A stretch of 64,000 nt of DNA from Pseudonocardia cypriaca (GTDB taxonomy: Bacteria > Actinomycetota > Actinomycetes > Mycobacteriales > Pseudonocardiaceae), in contig NZ_VFPH01000002.1 in NCBI RefSeq assembly GCF_006717045.1, positions 2,356,001-2,420,000 on the forward strand, in the 5' to 3' direction. This document shows, in pieces, positions 18,201-26,045 of this stretch. The notes under the pieces were generated by a model, which did no database searches, was not told where the DNA came from, and saw only the letters and a program-made list of their open reading frames with translations. Each line of letters begins with the position of its first letter. Positions within the stretch are counted from its first letter, which is position 1. The position numbers and the translations under genes are program-made.

Positions 18201-18535
18201 TCTCGGGTGGTGCGCTCGGAGTGCGGGTCGTGGGCGAGGTCGACGATCCGTTCGCGCAGCTCCGCCGCCGCCCGCCTGCTCCCGACCAGCACGAGGGTGC
18301 GCTCCGGGTCGTCCCCCGCCCTGATCCGCCGCGCCACGGCGGCCAGCAGGACCGTGGTCTTGCCCGTGCCCGGCCCGCCGACGACACGCAGCGGCCCGGC
18401 GACGTGCTCGAGCACCCGGCGCGCAGCGGTGTCCCACTCGGGCTCGGCGGCCGCCGCCCGCGCGCGCCGCACCAACCCGGGCGCGAGCGCGGCGCGATCG
18501 GGGCGGGCATCGGAGCGGAGCACGGGACGATGCAA
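15212..18535 (-). CDS. adnA: AdnA-type helicase-nuclease subunit with Fe-S nuclease
   Basis: Partner of AdnB, about 1107 residues. The UvrD-like motor shows Walker A GGPGTGKTTVLL, HLVVDDAQDLDPQQ, AGDPDQAVLNFRGADPE, LLTAHAARGREWDVV and FYVACSRARHSLLVSA. The C-terminal nuclease has GRVDRLEVD, VVIDVKTGKT and QLAVYQLA. Cysteines in VRCPLRWVLE and CDRCPVRTSC form the iron-staple Fe-S site typical of AdnA and AddB. TTG 18535 or GTG 18523 are the likely starts; the longer frame overruns the divergent hydrolase gene. Position matches Rv3202c. Confidence 0.92.
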   Translation of the reverse strand: MHRPVLRSDARPDRAALAPGLVRRARAAAAEPEWDTAARRVLEHVAGPLRVVGGPGTGKTTVLLAAVARRIRAGDDPERTLVLVGSRRAAAELRERIVDLAHDPHSERTTREPLVRTVHSYAFGVLRLHAARNGDPPPRLLASAEQDAVVRDLLGGELAGPEGGGVPDSGWGERLRPALGLPGFAAELRELLLRAAERGLGPGELAELGRRHGVPEWVASGRFFRTYEHVILLRGAAGRGAPQATAPALDAAELVAAALDALAADRDLLAAERERVRHLVVDDAQDLDPQQMELVRVLGATAQTVLLAGDPDQAVLNFRGADPEGLRAVEAPTVVLPVDHRGAPAVREAVGRLAARLPGTGPGRERVAPPGDPEVPGDVHVKVFGSAAQEAGWIADQLRRAHLNRGVPWSRMAVLARSTRRTLPTLRRALLAAGVPIAAPPDELPLARQPAVVPLLLVLRCATRPDEIDADAAGALLTSPLGSADPMRMRRLRRGLLRLHAGTRPAGEPEDAERAGSDPLLVQVLRAAALGRPDPLVALPPHEAAPLRRVATLLAIAGDAARDGESAEEVLWRVWQASGLGPRLRDASGRGGPVGAAADRDLDAVLALFDAAARYADRLPGAAVASFVEYLADQQLPGDSLAPRAPQGDAVSLLTAHAARGREWDVVAVPAVQEGSWPDLRLRGSLLGNERLVDLVAGVSEPTVSRVAPLLAEERRLFYVACSRARHSLLVSAVQGEDEQPSRFLDELDPVPATSADRPVHRPGRSLVLAELVGELRRAVCSPADDAAGEERRRRAAVQLARLAEAGVPGAHPDDWYGLAPVSTEAPLRAPGEVVPVSPSDVEKIVRCPLRWVLERHGGGDVGALAAVTGSLVHALVQASAAGADPAELEGALRTAWSRLDAGAPWYGRRELERVQGMLAAFEGWVRSSRAEGLRLVAVEQAVQLDLVGDEPGELGERAGRSGGPWLRIRGRVDRLEVDAEGRPVVIDVKTGKTAISARAAAEHPQLAVYQLAAALGAFGELLEPGTRPGGARLVYVADQKADGQAKEPVQPPLGDAELAAWEKVVRQCAEDTSDGQFIARVGPDCDRCPVRTSCPLSASGRPVTDA

Positions 18536-18581
18536 CCACGCACCCCCGACACCACCCGCGCCCGGCTGGCAGGATCGGCCC

Positions 18582-19355
18582 GTGACCGAGCTTCCCCTCC
18601 ACGTCCACTCGTTCGGTCCCGCCAACGGGCAGCCGGTGCTCGCGATGCACGGCGTCACCGCGCACGGAGCCCGCTACCAGGTCCTCGCCGAGGAGCTCCC
18701 CGGCGTCCGGGTGCACGCCGTGGACCTGCGCGGGCACGGCCGCTCCCCATGGGTCCCGCCGTGGCGGATCGAGCAGCACGTCGCGGACGTCCTCGGCGTG
18801 CTGGACGGGCTCGGCCTGGACCGCGTCCCGGTGATCGGGCACTCGTTCGGCGGCGCGATCGCCGTGCACCTCGCCCACACCGCTCCCGAGCGCGTGGAGC
18901 GGCTGGTGCTGCTCGACCCGGCGCTCGGGCTCGACACCCAGCGCATGCTGGAGCAGGCCGAGGCGACGCGGGCCGACGAGTCGTTCCCCGACCTCGACAC
19001 CGCCCGCGCCGACCGCGCGCAGCGCTGGGAGGGCCTGCCGGCCGACCGCGTGGAGGCCGAGCTCGCCGAGCACCTCGTCGCGGACGGCGACCGCTTCCGC
19101 TACCGCTACTGCCAGTCCGCCGCCGTCGTCGCGTGGAGCGAGATGGCCCGCCCCGCGGTGCCCCCGCCCGCGGGCACCCGCACGCTGCTGCTGCCGGCCA
19201 CCAGGGGCGGCTTCGTCGATCCTGCGTGGGTTGCGGCCTGCCGTGCCGAGCTGGGCGAGGCCCTCACCGTCACGGAGGTCGACGCGGGCCACCTGCTCTT
19301 CCTGGAGAGGACGGCCGAGGTCGCGCAGCTGGTGCGCGCGTTCCTCGCCGGCTGA
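18582..19355 (+). CDS. Alpha/beta hydrolase (LipV-like)
   Basis: Esterase-like enzyme of 257 residues. The oxyanion region LAMHGVTAHGARY, the nucleophile elbow GHSFGG (Ser near residue 90), and the late His in VDAGHLLFLE form a standard alpha/beta hydrolase triad, with the strand VDLRGHGRSPW between. It is divergent from adnA and followed 10 bp later by the ATL gene, the same arrangement as Rv3203 (lipV) and Rv3204. The natural substrate is not known. GTG 18582 begins directly at the fold. Confidence 0.87.
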   Translation: MTELPLHVHSFGPANGQPVLAMHGVTAHGARYQVLAEELPGVRVHAVDLRGHGRSPWVPPWRIEQHVADVLGVLDGLGLDRVPVIGHSFGGAIAVHLAHTAPERVERLVLLDPALGLDTQRMLEQAEATRADESFPDLDTARADRAQRWEGLPADRVEAELAEHLVADGDRFRYRYCQSAAVVAWSEMARPAVPPPAGTRTLLLPATRGGFVDPAWVAACRAELGEALTVTEVDAGHLLFLERTAEVAQLVRAFLAG

Positions 19356-19365
19356 GAGGATCGGG

Positions 19366-19647
19366 ATGGACGAGGAGACCGTGGAGCGGGTGCGGGACGC
19401 GGTGCGGGCGATCCCGCCCGGCGAGACGGCGAGCTACGGCGAGATCGCCGAGCGCGTCGGCCTGCGCTCGCCCCGACTGGTCGGCCGGATCCTCGCCGAG
19501 GACGGGCACGACCTGCCCTGGCACCGGGTGCTGCGCGCCGACGGCTCCTGCGCCCCGCACATCGCGGAGGAGCAGAGCGCGCGCCTGCGGGCGGAGGGGA
19601 TCCTGATGGTGGACGGCCGCCTCCCCCGCGAGCTGCGCGGCCGCTGA
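19366..19647 (+). CDS. Alkyltransferase-like protein (ATL)
   Basis: A 93-residue MGMT-family protein that binds O6-alkylguanine and probably flags it for nucleotide excision repair. It keeps the helix-turn-helix and the Arg finger region (ETASYGEIAERVGLRSPRLVGRIL), but the methyl-accepting Cys of PCHR is replaced by Trp (PWHR), the mark of ATL proteins, so it cannot itself repair DNA. It follows the LipV-like hydrolase by 10 bp, matching Rv3204. ATG 19366 has GAGAGGA upstream. Confidence 0.87.
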   Translation: MDEETVERVRDAVRAIPPGETASYGEIAERVGLRSPRLVGRILAEDGHDLPWHRVLRADGSCAPHIAEEQSARLRAEGILMVDGRLPRELRGR

Positions 19648-19649
19648 CG

Positions 19650-20339
19650 TCAGGCGGGGAGGGACCGGGCGGCCTGCGCAGACCTGTACCGGGACGCCAG
19701 CACGTCCAGGACCGCCCCGTGGTCGGACAGCGGGGCGGCCACCACGTCGGCGCCGCAGCGGTCCAGGTTGCGCTGGAACAGGCCCGGAGCCAGCAGCCAC
19801 GAGGCGACCGCCACCCGGCGCGCACCCCCGGCCCGCAGCCGGGACACGACCTCGGCCACGCCGGGCCGGTCACCGAGCACGATGGGAGCGAGGGTGACGG
19901 GCCTGCCGAGCAGCCGTCCGAGCCGCCGGGCGGCCCGGGCGCCGTCGGCCTGCGCGTGCGGGTCGCTCGACGCGGCGACCGCGAGCACCACCGCGTCGCC
20001 GGGTCGGGCGCCCGCCTCGGCGAGGCGCTCGGCCGCGGCCGCGACGAGCACGGGGTCGGGGCCGAAGGCGCCGGCGAGCACGACGTCGCGGCGGCCGGTC
20101 AGGCGCAGCTGGTCGGGCACGTCGGCGCGGACGTGGTAGCCGGCGGCCAGGAAGGCGGGCACGGCGACGGTCGGGCCGGGCAGGTCGGCCAGCGCCTCGC
20201 CCGGGGTGGGACCCCGCACGTCGGCGTAGCAGGCGCGCACGCGCATGCCCAGCTGCCGCTCGGCCTGCGCGGCCACCCGTTCGGTGACAACGGCCCCGGC
20301 CGGGTCCCGCGTGCCGTGCGCGACGAGGAGCAGGTTCAC
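19650..20339 (-). CDS. Sirohydrochlorin chelatase-like (CbiX) protein
   Basis: A 229-residue chelatase of the CbiX/SirB group, expected to insert Fe2+ into sirohydrochlorin to make sirohaem for NirB. The N-terminal LLLVAHGTRDPAG carries the metal-binding His; the second His is in AAGYHVRADVP. The two CbiX-like halves are visible (second half from DAVVLAVAASSDPHA). GTG 20339 overlaps the end of the upstream HemD/HTH gene by 4 bp. It is the last gene of the nitrite reductase unit, which explains its role. Confidence 0.87.
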   Translation of the reverse strand: MNLLLVAHGTRDPAGAVVTERVAAQAERQLGMRVRACYADVRGPTPGEALADLPGPTVAVPAFLAAGYHVRADVPDQLRLTGRRDVVLAGAFGPDPVLVAAAAERLAEAGARPGDAVVLAVAASSDPHAQADGARAARRLGRLLGRPVTLAPIVLGDRPGVAEVVSRLRAGGARRVAVASWLLAPGLFQRNLDRCGADVVAAPLSDHGAVLDVLASRYRSAQAARSLPA

Positions 20340-21520
20340 CGCACCGCCCCGTGCACGCAGTGGCCGCCTGCCGAGCCCGGTCCGGCGCCGGGGTCGAGGG
20401 CGAGCCGGTAACCGCGCTTGACGACGGTCTGCACGAGCTTCGGCCGCCCGAGCGAGCCGCGCAGCCGGGCCATCGCCGTCTCGACGGCGTGCTCGTCGCC
20501 GCTGCCACCGGGCAGGGCCCGCAACAGCTCGGGGCGCGAGACGACCCGGCCGGGCCGGCGCGCCAGCGCCCGCAGCAGTGCCATCCCGGCGGGCGGCACC
20601 GTGCGCAGCTCACCGTCGACGAGCACGGCGTGCCCGCGCAGCTCCAACAGGTGCCCGGCTACCGGCAGGCGGCGGGCTCGGGCCGGCAGCTCGGACTCCA
20701 GCTGGCGCACCATCGCACCGAGCCGGGAGCGCTGCGGCTGCAGGGTGGGGACGTCGAGGGCCTCGAGCGGAGCCGCGGTGACCGGTCCGACGCACAGCGC
20801 GAGCACGGGTCCGCGCAGCGCGTCCAGCATGGAGCCGCGGACGCCCCGCTCGTCCGCGCGGGCCAGCAGGCTCGCCGCGGCGGGCGCGCTGGTGAACGCG
20901 AGCACGTCGATCCCACCGCAGAGAACGGAGTCGATCAGCCGGTCCAGCGGCCCGAGGTCGGCGGGTGGCAGCCAGCGGTACACCGGCACCTCGACCACCT
21001 CGGCGCCCGCCATCCTCAGCGCCTCGACGACGTCGGGCAGCGGCTCGCCATGCAGCTGCACCGCGATGCGCAGGCCGTCGACCCCCATGTCGAGGAGGTG
21101 GTCGAGCACCTCGGCGGACGACTCGGAGGCCGGCGACCAGGCGTCCACCAGCCCGGACGCCCGGATGGCACCACGGGCCTTCGGACCGCGGGCGAGCAGC
21201 TTGCCGGAGCCGAGCGCGGCGAGCAGGTCCTCCGCGATCCCCCAGCCGTCGGCGGCCTCGACCCATCCGCGGAACCCGATCCCGGTGGTGGCCACTGTGA
21301 CGTCCGGCGGCCGGGCGATCAGCCCGCGCGTGGCGTCCGCGAGCTCGGTGTCGTCGGCGAGGGGGACGATCCGCAACGCGGGTCCCTGCTGCACGACCGC
21401 CCCGCGCCGCTCCAGCATCGTGCCCAGCTCCTCGGCCCGGCGCGCGGCGGTGACCCCGACCGTGAACCCGGCCAGCGGCGGCACCGCGGTGACGCCCGGG
21501 GTGGTCACGGCGGCGGTCAC
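20336..21520 (-). CDS. nnaR: NnaR-type regulator: uroporphyrinogen-III synthase-like domain fused to winged helix
   Basis: A 394-residue fusion. The first 270 residues are HemD-like (FTVGVTAARRAEELGTMLERRG, VLAFTSAPAAASLL). The last 100 are an OmpR-type winged helix (RRPGRVVSRPELLRAL, HAVETAMARLRGSLG, VQTVVKRGYRLAL). This architecture is that of NnaR, the co-regulator with GlnR of nitrate/nitrite genes in Streptomyces and Mycobacterium. Its place inside the nitrite reductase operon supports that. GTG 21520 overlaps the nirD stop as GTGA. Whether the HemD half is still an enzyme is unknown. Confidence 0.82.
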   Translation of the reverse strand: MTAAVTTPGVTAVPPLAGFTVGVTAARRAEELGTMLERRGAVVQQGPALRIVPLADDTELADATRGLIARPPDVTVATTGIGFRGWVEAADGWGIAEDLLAALGSGKLLARGPKARGAIRASGLVDAWSPASESSAEVLDHLLDMGVDGLRIAVQLHGEPLPDVVEALRMAGAEVVEVPVYRWLPPADLGPLDRLIDSVLCGGIDVLAFTSAPAAASLLARADERGVRGSMLDALRGPVLALCVGPVTAAPLEALDVPTLQPQRSRLGAMVRQLESELPARARRLPVAGHLLELRGHAVLVDGELRTVPPAGMALLRALARRPGRVVSRPELLRALPGGSGDEHAVETAMARLRGSLGRPKLVQTVVKRGYRLALDPGAGPGSAGGHCVHGAVR

Positions 21521-21873
21521 GGCAGCCCGACCTGCAGCCACCCGTCGGCGACGCGCACGGGGTACACCGGCACCTGGACGGCGGGATCGTCCAGGCACTG
21601 TCCGGTGACCAGGCTGAACGCCTGCTTGAACACGGGCGAGGCCACGATGGGTACGCCTCCGCGGTCGCCCACGATGCCACGCGAGAGCACGGCCGCCCCG
21701 GAGAAGGGGTCGACGTTGCCGACCGCGTGAATCGTGCCGTCGGCCAACCGGAACAGGGCCACCTGCACGGGTTCACCGCCTGCCGCGAGCAGGGCGGCGG
21801 CCCCGCGCTCGGGCAGCAACCGGTCCACCAGGCAGACGGTCTCCCAGCGAAGGTCGATCATTTCGGCTGTCAT
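21517..21873 (-). CDS. nirD: Nitrite reductase (NADH) small subunit
   Basis: A 118-residue Rieske-fold subunit of the assimilatory sirohaem nitrite reductase. It has the family pattern HAVGNVDPFSGAAVLSRGIVGD and VASPVFKQAFSLVTGQCL. As in other NirD proteins, the Rieske cluster ligands are absent. ATG 21873 overlaps the nirB stop (ATGA), and its own stop overlaps the next gene (GTGA), giving a tightly coupled operon. Confidence 0.93.
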   Translation of the reverse strand: MTAEMIDLRWETVCLVDRLLPERGAAALLAAGGEPVQVALFRLADGTIHAVGNVDPFSGAAVLSRGIVGDRGGVPIVASPVFKQAFSLVTGQCLDDPAVQVPVYPVRVADGWLQVGLP

Positions 21874-24374
21874 GCGCGCACCCCCGGAAGGCCGAGCGTG
21901 ACGGGCACCGGCTGCCCGCGTTCCGTGACGAAGGAGATCGTGGGGTCCGGTGTCTCCGGAGCGTTCACGAAGGACACGAACCGCTCGAGCTTCTCCGGGT
22001 CCTCCAGCACGCCGCGCCACTCGTCGGCGTATCCCTCCACGTGCTTCTCCATCGCCGCCTCGAGGTCGGAGCAGATGCCGAGCGAGTCGTCGACGATCAC
22101 GGCGCGCAGGTGGTCGAGCCCGCCGTCCATCGCCTCGATCCAGGACGCCGTGCGCTGCAGCCGGTCGGCCGTGCGGATGTAGAACATGAGGAACCGGTCG
22201 ATCAACGTGATCAGGGTGTCGGTGTCGACGTCGGACGCGATCAGCTCGGCGTGCCGGGGCGTGAAGCCGCCGTTGCCGCCGACGTAGAGGTTCCAGCCGG
22301 TCTCGGTGGCGATCACCCCGAAGTCCTTGGACCGGGCCTCCGCGCACTCGCGGGCGCAGCCCGACACCCCGGACTTGATCTTGTGCGGGGCCCGGAGACC
22401 CCGGTAGCGCAGCTCCAGCGCGACGGCGAGGCCCACCGAGTCCTGCTGGCCGTAGCGGCACCACGTGGTCCCGACGCACGACTTCACCGTGCGCAGCGCC
22501 TTGCCGTACGCGTGGCCCGACTCGAAGCCCGCGTCGACGAGGCGGCGCCAGATCGCCGGCAGCTGCTCGACGCGCGCGCCGAACAGGTCGATCCGCTGGC
22601 CGCCGGTGATCTTCGTGTAGAGCCCGAAGTCGCGGGCCACCTCGCCGATCACGATGAGCCCCTCCGGCGTGATCTCCCCACCCGGGATGCGCGGCACCAC
22701 CGAGTAGGTGCCGTTGCGCTGCAGGTTCGCCAGGAAGTGGTCGTTCGTGTCCTGCAGCGCGGCCTGCTCGGCGGAGAGCACGTGCCCCGAGCCGAGCGAG
22801 GCGAGGATCGACGCCACCGCGGGCTTGCAGATGTCGCAGCCGCGGCCGGTGCCGTGCTGCGCGATCAGCTCGGAGAACGTGCGGATCCCGGTCCCGGCGA
22901 TGATCTCGAACAGCTCGGCGCGGGACACCGCGAAGTGCTCGCACAGCGCCTTCGAGACCTCGACGCCCTCCTGGGCGAGCAGCGTCTTGAGCAGCGGGAC
23001 GCAGGACCCGCAGCTGGTGCCGGCCCTGGTGCAGGCCTTGAGCGCGGGCACGTCGTGCGCGCCACCGCAGATCGCCTCCCGCAACGCGCCCTTCGTCACG
23101 GCGTTGCACGAGCAGATCTGGGCGGAGTCCGGGAGGGCGTCGGCACCGAGCTCCACGCCACCGGGAGCGATCATCGCGACCGGGTCGGCCGGAAGTGGCG
23201 AGCCCACCAGGGGCCGGAGCGTCGCGTACTTCGAGGCGTCGCCGACGAGCACCCCGCCGAGCAGCGTCTTCGCGTCGTCGCTCACGACGAGCTTGGCGTA
23301 GGTGCCCGCCACCGGGTCGTTGACGACGACCTCCAGCGCGCCCGGCGTGCGGCCCAGCGCGTCGCCGAAGCTCGCGACGTCGACGCCGAGCATCTTCAGC
23401 TGCGTCGACATGTCCAGCTCGGCAGGCGTCATCGTGGCCTCGCCGCCGAGCAGCCGGTCGGCCACCACCTCGGCCATCGCGTATCCGGGCGCGACCAGCC
23501 CGTACGTGCGGCCCTCCAGCGCTGCCACCTCGCCGACGGCCCAGACGTGGGGGTCGGGCGTGCGGCAGGCGGTGTTGACCAGGACGCCGCCGCGCTCCCC
23601 GACCGGCAGCCCGGCCGCGCGGGCCAGCCCGTCGGCGGGGCGGATACCCGCGGAGAAGACGACGACGTCCGCGTCGAGCTCGATCCCGTCGGACAACGAC
23701 GCGATCAGGCGACCGCGGTCCTCGCCGATGCCCGTGACGGACACCCCGCAGCGCACCTGCAGGTCCTCTGACTCGACGAGCCGCCGCAGCAGCGCGCCGC
23801 CGCCCTCGTCGACCTGCACCGGCATGAGCCGGGGCGCGATCTCGACGACCTGCGGCGACAGGCCGAGCAGCCGCAGCGCCCGCGCGGCCTCCAGCCCGAG
23901 CAGCCCACCGCCGACCACCACGGCCGAGCGCCGCCCGGGACGGGCCGCCGACACGGCCCGCTCGGCGGCGGCCATGATCGCGTCCAGGTCGTCGAGGGTG
24001 CGGTAGACGAAGCAGCCGGGCAGGTCGCGCCCCGGCACCGGCGGCACGAACGGCACCGAACCGGTGGCGAGCACGAGCGCGTCGTAGGGCAGCTCCCGGC
24101 CGGACGCCGTGCGCACGACGCGCGCGTCCCGGTCCAGCGCGACCGCGGCATCCCCCAGGTGCAGCCGCACCAGGGGGTCTGCAACTTCCGGCAGCGTCAG
24201 GTCCTCGGCGGTCTTGCCGTCGACGTAGGACGACAGGGCGACGCGGTCGTACGCGGGGCGGGTCTCCTCGCCCAGCACCGTGATCCGCCAGGTGCCCGCC
24301 GTATCGCGGTCGCGCATCGCCTGCACCAACCGGTGCCCGACCATGCCGTTGCCGACAACAACGAGTTCCTTCAC
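21870..24374 (-). CDS. nirB: Nitrite reductase (NADH) large subunit
   Basis: An 834-residue enzyme that reduces nitrite to ammonium with NADH. Order: FAD-binding pyridine nucleotide oxidoreductase (VVVGNGMVGHRLVQAM), NADH-binding GGGLLGLEAARAL, BFD-type [2Fe-2S] site (CSCNAVTKG and CGSC), then nitrite/sulfite reductase repeats with the sirohaem/[4Fe-4S] cysteines in CVGTTWC and GCAREC. GTG 24374 overlaps the stop of the upstream flavoprotein as GTGA. The length is normal for NirB. Confidence 0.95.
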   Translation of the reverse strand: MKELVVVGNGMVGHRLVQAMRDRDTAGTWRITVLGEETRPAYDRVALSSYVDGKTAEDLTLPEVADPLVRLHLGDAAVALDRDARVVRTASGRELPYDALVLATGSVPFVPPVPGRDLPGCFVYRTLDDLDAIMAAAERAVSAARPGRRSAVVVGGGLLGLEAARALRLLGLSPQVVEIAPRLMPVQVDEGGGALLRRLVESEDLQVRCGVSVTGIGEDRGRLIASLSDGIELDADVVVFSAGIRPADGLARAAGLPVGERGGVLVNTACRTPDPHVWAVGEVAALEGRTYGLVAPGYAMAEVVADRLLGGEATMTPAELDMSTQLKMLGVDVASFGDALGRTPGALEVVVNDPVAGTYAKLVVSDDAKTLLGGVLVGDASKYATLRPLVGSPLPADPVAMIAPGGVELGADALPDSAQICSCNAVTKGALREAICGGAHDVPALKACTRAGTSCGSCVPLLKTLLAQEGVEVSKALCEHFAVSRAELFEIIAGTGIRTFSELIAQHGTGRGCDICKPAVASILASLGSGHVLSAEQAALQDTNDHFLANLQRNGTYSVVPRIPGGEITPEGLIVIGEVARDFGLYTKITGGQRIDLFGARVEQLPAIWRRLVDAGFESGHAYGKALRTVKSCVGTTWCRYGQQDSVGLAVALELRYRGLRAPHKIKSGVSGCARECAEARSKDFGVIATETGWNLYVGGNGGFTPRHAELIASDVDTDTLITLIDRFLMFYIRTADRLQRTASWIEAMDGGLDHLRAVIVDDSLGICSDLEAAMEKHVEGYADEWRGVLEDPEKLERFVSFVNAPETPDPTISFVTERGQPVPVTLGLPGVRA

Positions 24375-25828
24375 GCGGCTCCCTCCTCGGGGACGGGGGT
24401 CAGCGTCGGGGGGTCGCTCTCGGCGAGCCACGAACAGATGCCGCGCACGGTGTCGCCGCAGCTGCCACAGCCGGTGCCGGCGCGGGTGGCCCGGCTCAGG
24501 GCGGGGACGTCCGTGTTCCCGGCGCGCCACGCGGCGACCAGGGCACCCTTCGTGACCGTGTTGCAGCGGCAGACGACGGCGGACGCGGGCAACCGGCCCG
24601 GGTCGGCCGTCTCGGGCGCGCCGGGCAGCGCGCGGCCGAAGAGCAGCCCGAGCCGGTCGGTGGGCGCGGGCTGCCCGGTGTCGTAGTACTGGATCATGGA
24701 CGCGGCCGCCTCGGGCAGGCCGATCATGGCGCCGCCGACCACGCGGTCGCCGTGCAGCGCGAGGGTGGCGTAGCGGCCACCGGACGGGTCGGCGAAGCGC
24801 AGCACCTCCGCGCCCGCCTCGGCCAGCACCGCGGGGTCACCGACCGTCGCGAGGTCCACGTCGCGCGCCTTGAGCCGGGTGACGGCGCGGGTGCCGCCGT
24901 AGCGGGCCGCCGGGTTCGTCCCCGTGATCAGGTCGGCCAGCACCGCGGCCTGCTCCCACCCCGGCTGAACGAGGCCCGCAGGCGTGCCCGGGTGCTGGGC
25001 GCAGTCGCCGATGGCGTGCACCCGCCCGTCGGAGGTGGCGAGGCGGTCGTCCACCAGCACACCGCGGTCGACGGCGATCCCGGCGTCCGAGGCGAGTGCG
25101 GTCTCGGCGCGCACACCGGCCGCGACGACGAGGGCGTCGGCCGCGACGAGGTCGCCGTCGGCACCGCGCACCCCGAAGTCGGGTTCCCACGCGGCCGCCC
25201 GGAAGCCGAGCCGGACGTCGATGCCCAGGCGCGTCATCGCGGCGGCCAGCACCTCGCCCGCTCCCGGGTCGAGCTGGCGCTCCATGAGGTGCGACATCGG
25301 GTGCACGAGCGTCACCCGCACCCCGCGCCCGGCCAGCCCGCGCGCGGCCTCGCAGCCCAGCAGCCCACCCCCGAGCACGGCGAACCGCGCACCGGGGCGG
25401 GCCAGCTCCAGGATCCGCTCGCAGTCGTCCAGGTCGCGGAAGGTGACGACGCTCTTGTCGGCGAGCCCCTCCATCGGCGGCAGCCAGGCCCGGCTGCCGG
25501 TGGCGAGCACCAGCTCGTCGTAGCGCTCCACCGCACCGTCCGAGCAGTGCACGACCCGCTCGGCGCGGTCGATCGACTTCACCGTGACGCCGATGCGCAG
25601 GTCCACGCGGTGCCGCGCCGCCCAGCCCGGCGGGTGCAGCTGCACCGCCCGCGCCGACAGGCCGCCGCCAAGCACGGTGGACAACAGCACCCGGTTGTAC
25701 GCCGGCCGCGGCTCCGCGCCGAGGACGGTCAGGCGCACGAGCCTCCCGTTGGGATCCCGGCGCCGCACCTCCTCGGCGAACCGGGCACCGACCATCCCGT
25801 GTCCGATCACCACGACGCGTCTGCTCAC
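24371..25828 (-). CDS. NasB-like FAD/NAD(P)H oxidoreductase with BFD [2Fe-2S] domain
   Basis: A 485-residue flavoprotein resembling the N-terminal half of NirB. FAD motif VVVIGHGMVGARFAEE, NAD(P) motif AVLGGGLLGCEAARGL, FAD motif VHAIGDCAQ, and a C-terminal BFD-type [2Fe-2S] site with CRC and CGSC. It has no sirohaem domain, so it is probably the electron-transfer subunit delivering NAD(P)H electrons to the nitrate reductase upstream. GTG 25828 is the chosen start; GTnAC repeats lie 25-60 bp upstream. It heads the nirB-nirD unit. Confidence 0.85.
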   Translation of the reverse strand: MSRRVVVIGHGMVGARFAEEVRRRDPNGRLVRLTVLGAEPRPAYNRVLLSTVLGGGLSARAVQLHPPGWAARHRVDLRIGVTVKSIDRAERVVHCSDGAVERYDELVLATGSRAWLPPMEGLADKSVVTFRDLDDCERILELARPGARFAVLGGGLLGCEAARGLAGRGVRVTLVHPMSHLMERQLDPGAGEVLAAAMTRLGIDVRLGFRAAAWEPDFGVRGADGDLVAADALVVAAGVRAETALASDAGIAVDRGVLVDDRLATSDGRVHAIGDCAQHPGTPAGLVQPGWEQAAVLADLITGTNPAARYGGTRAVTRLKARDVDLATVGDPAVLAEAGAEVLRFADPSGGRYATLALHGDRVVGGAMIGLPEAAASMIQYYDTGQPAPTDRLGLLFGRALPGAPETADPGRLPASAVVCRCNTVTKGALVAAWRAGNTDVPALSRATRAGTGCGSCGDTVRGICSWLAESDPPTLTPVPEEGAA

Positions 25829-25852
25829 GCCGATCGACGGTAGGTAGCCGGA

Positions 25853-25889
25853 GTTACACCCGTGGGGCAGCTCGTGACGGAGAGGTAAC
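25853..25889 (-). promoter_or_regulatory. Possible GlnR box upstream of the nitrite reductase unit
   Basis: On the minus strand GTTAC (25889-25885) and GTCAC (25878-25874) lie exactly 11 bp apart, and GTAAC follows at 25857-25853, one base off the 11-bp register. GlnR boxes in actinobacteria consist of GTnAC-like and GAAAC-like half-sites repeated every 11 bp. The site is 25-61 bp upstream of GTG 25828. Confidence 0.4.
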
Positions 25890-25980
25890 GCCGCTCGCAC
25901 ATCGGCAGGCAGACACCGTGAGTCCGACCTGAGGGTGACCCAGGCCATGCCAGCAGGGCGGGGGGACGCGAGGTCGGCCG

Positions 25981-26035
25981 TGTCAGCAAAGCCACTTTCC
26001 TGACGTGGGAGGACAGGAAAGTGGCTTTGCTGACA
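25981..26035. terminator. Perfect 22-bp inverted repeat downstream of the nitrate reductase gene
   Basis: Arms 25981-26002 and 26014-26035 are fully complementary over 22 bp, with an 11-base loop. It begins 10 bp after the nitrate reductase stop (minus strand). No run of T follows, which is common for actinobacterial terminators. The arm contains the unusually AT-balanced core AAAGCCACTTTCCTG, so it may also be a copy of a mobile palindromic repeat. Confidence 0.7.
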
Positions 26036-26045
26036 TCCGGGCGCG

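Noticed and set aside
15914..19606. A 1230-codon plus-strand frame opposite adnA
   Set aside because: Antisense shadow of a well-supported helicase gene.
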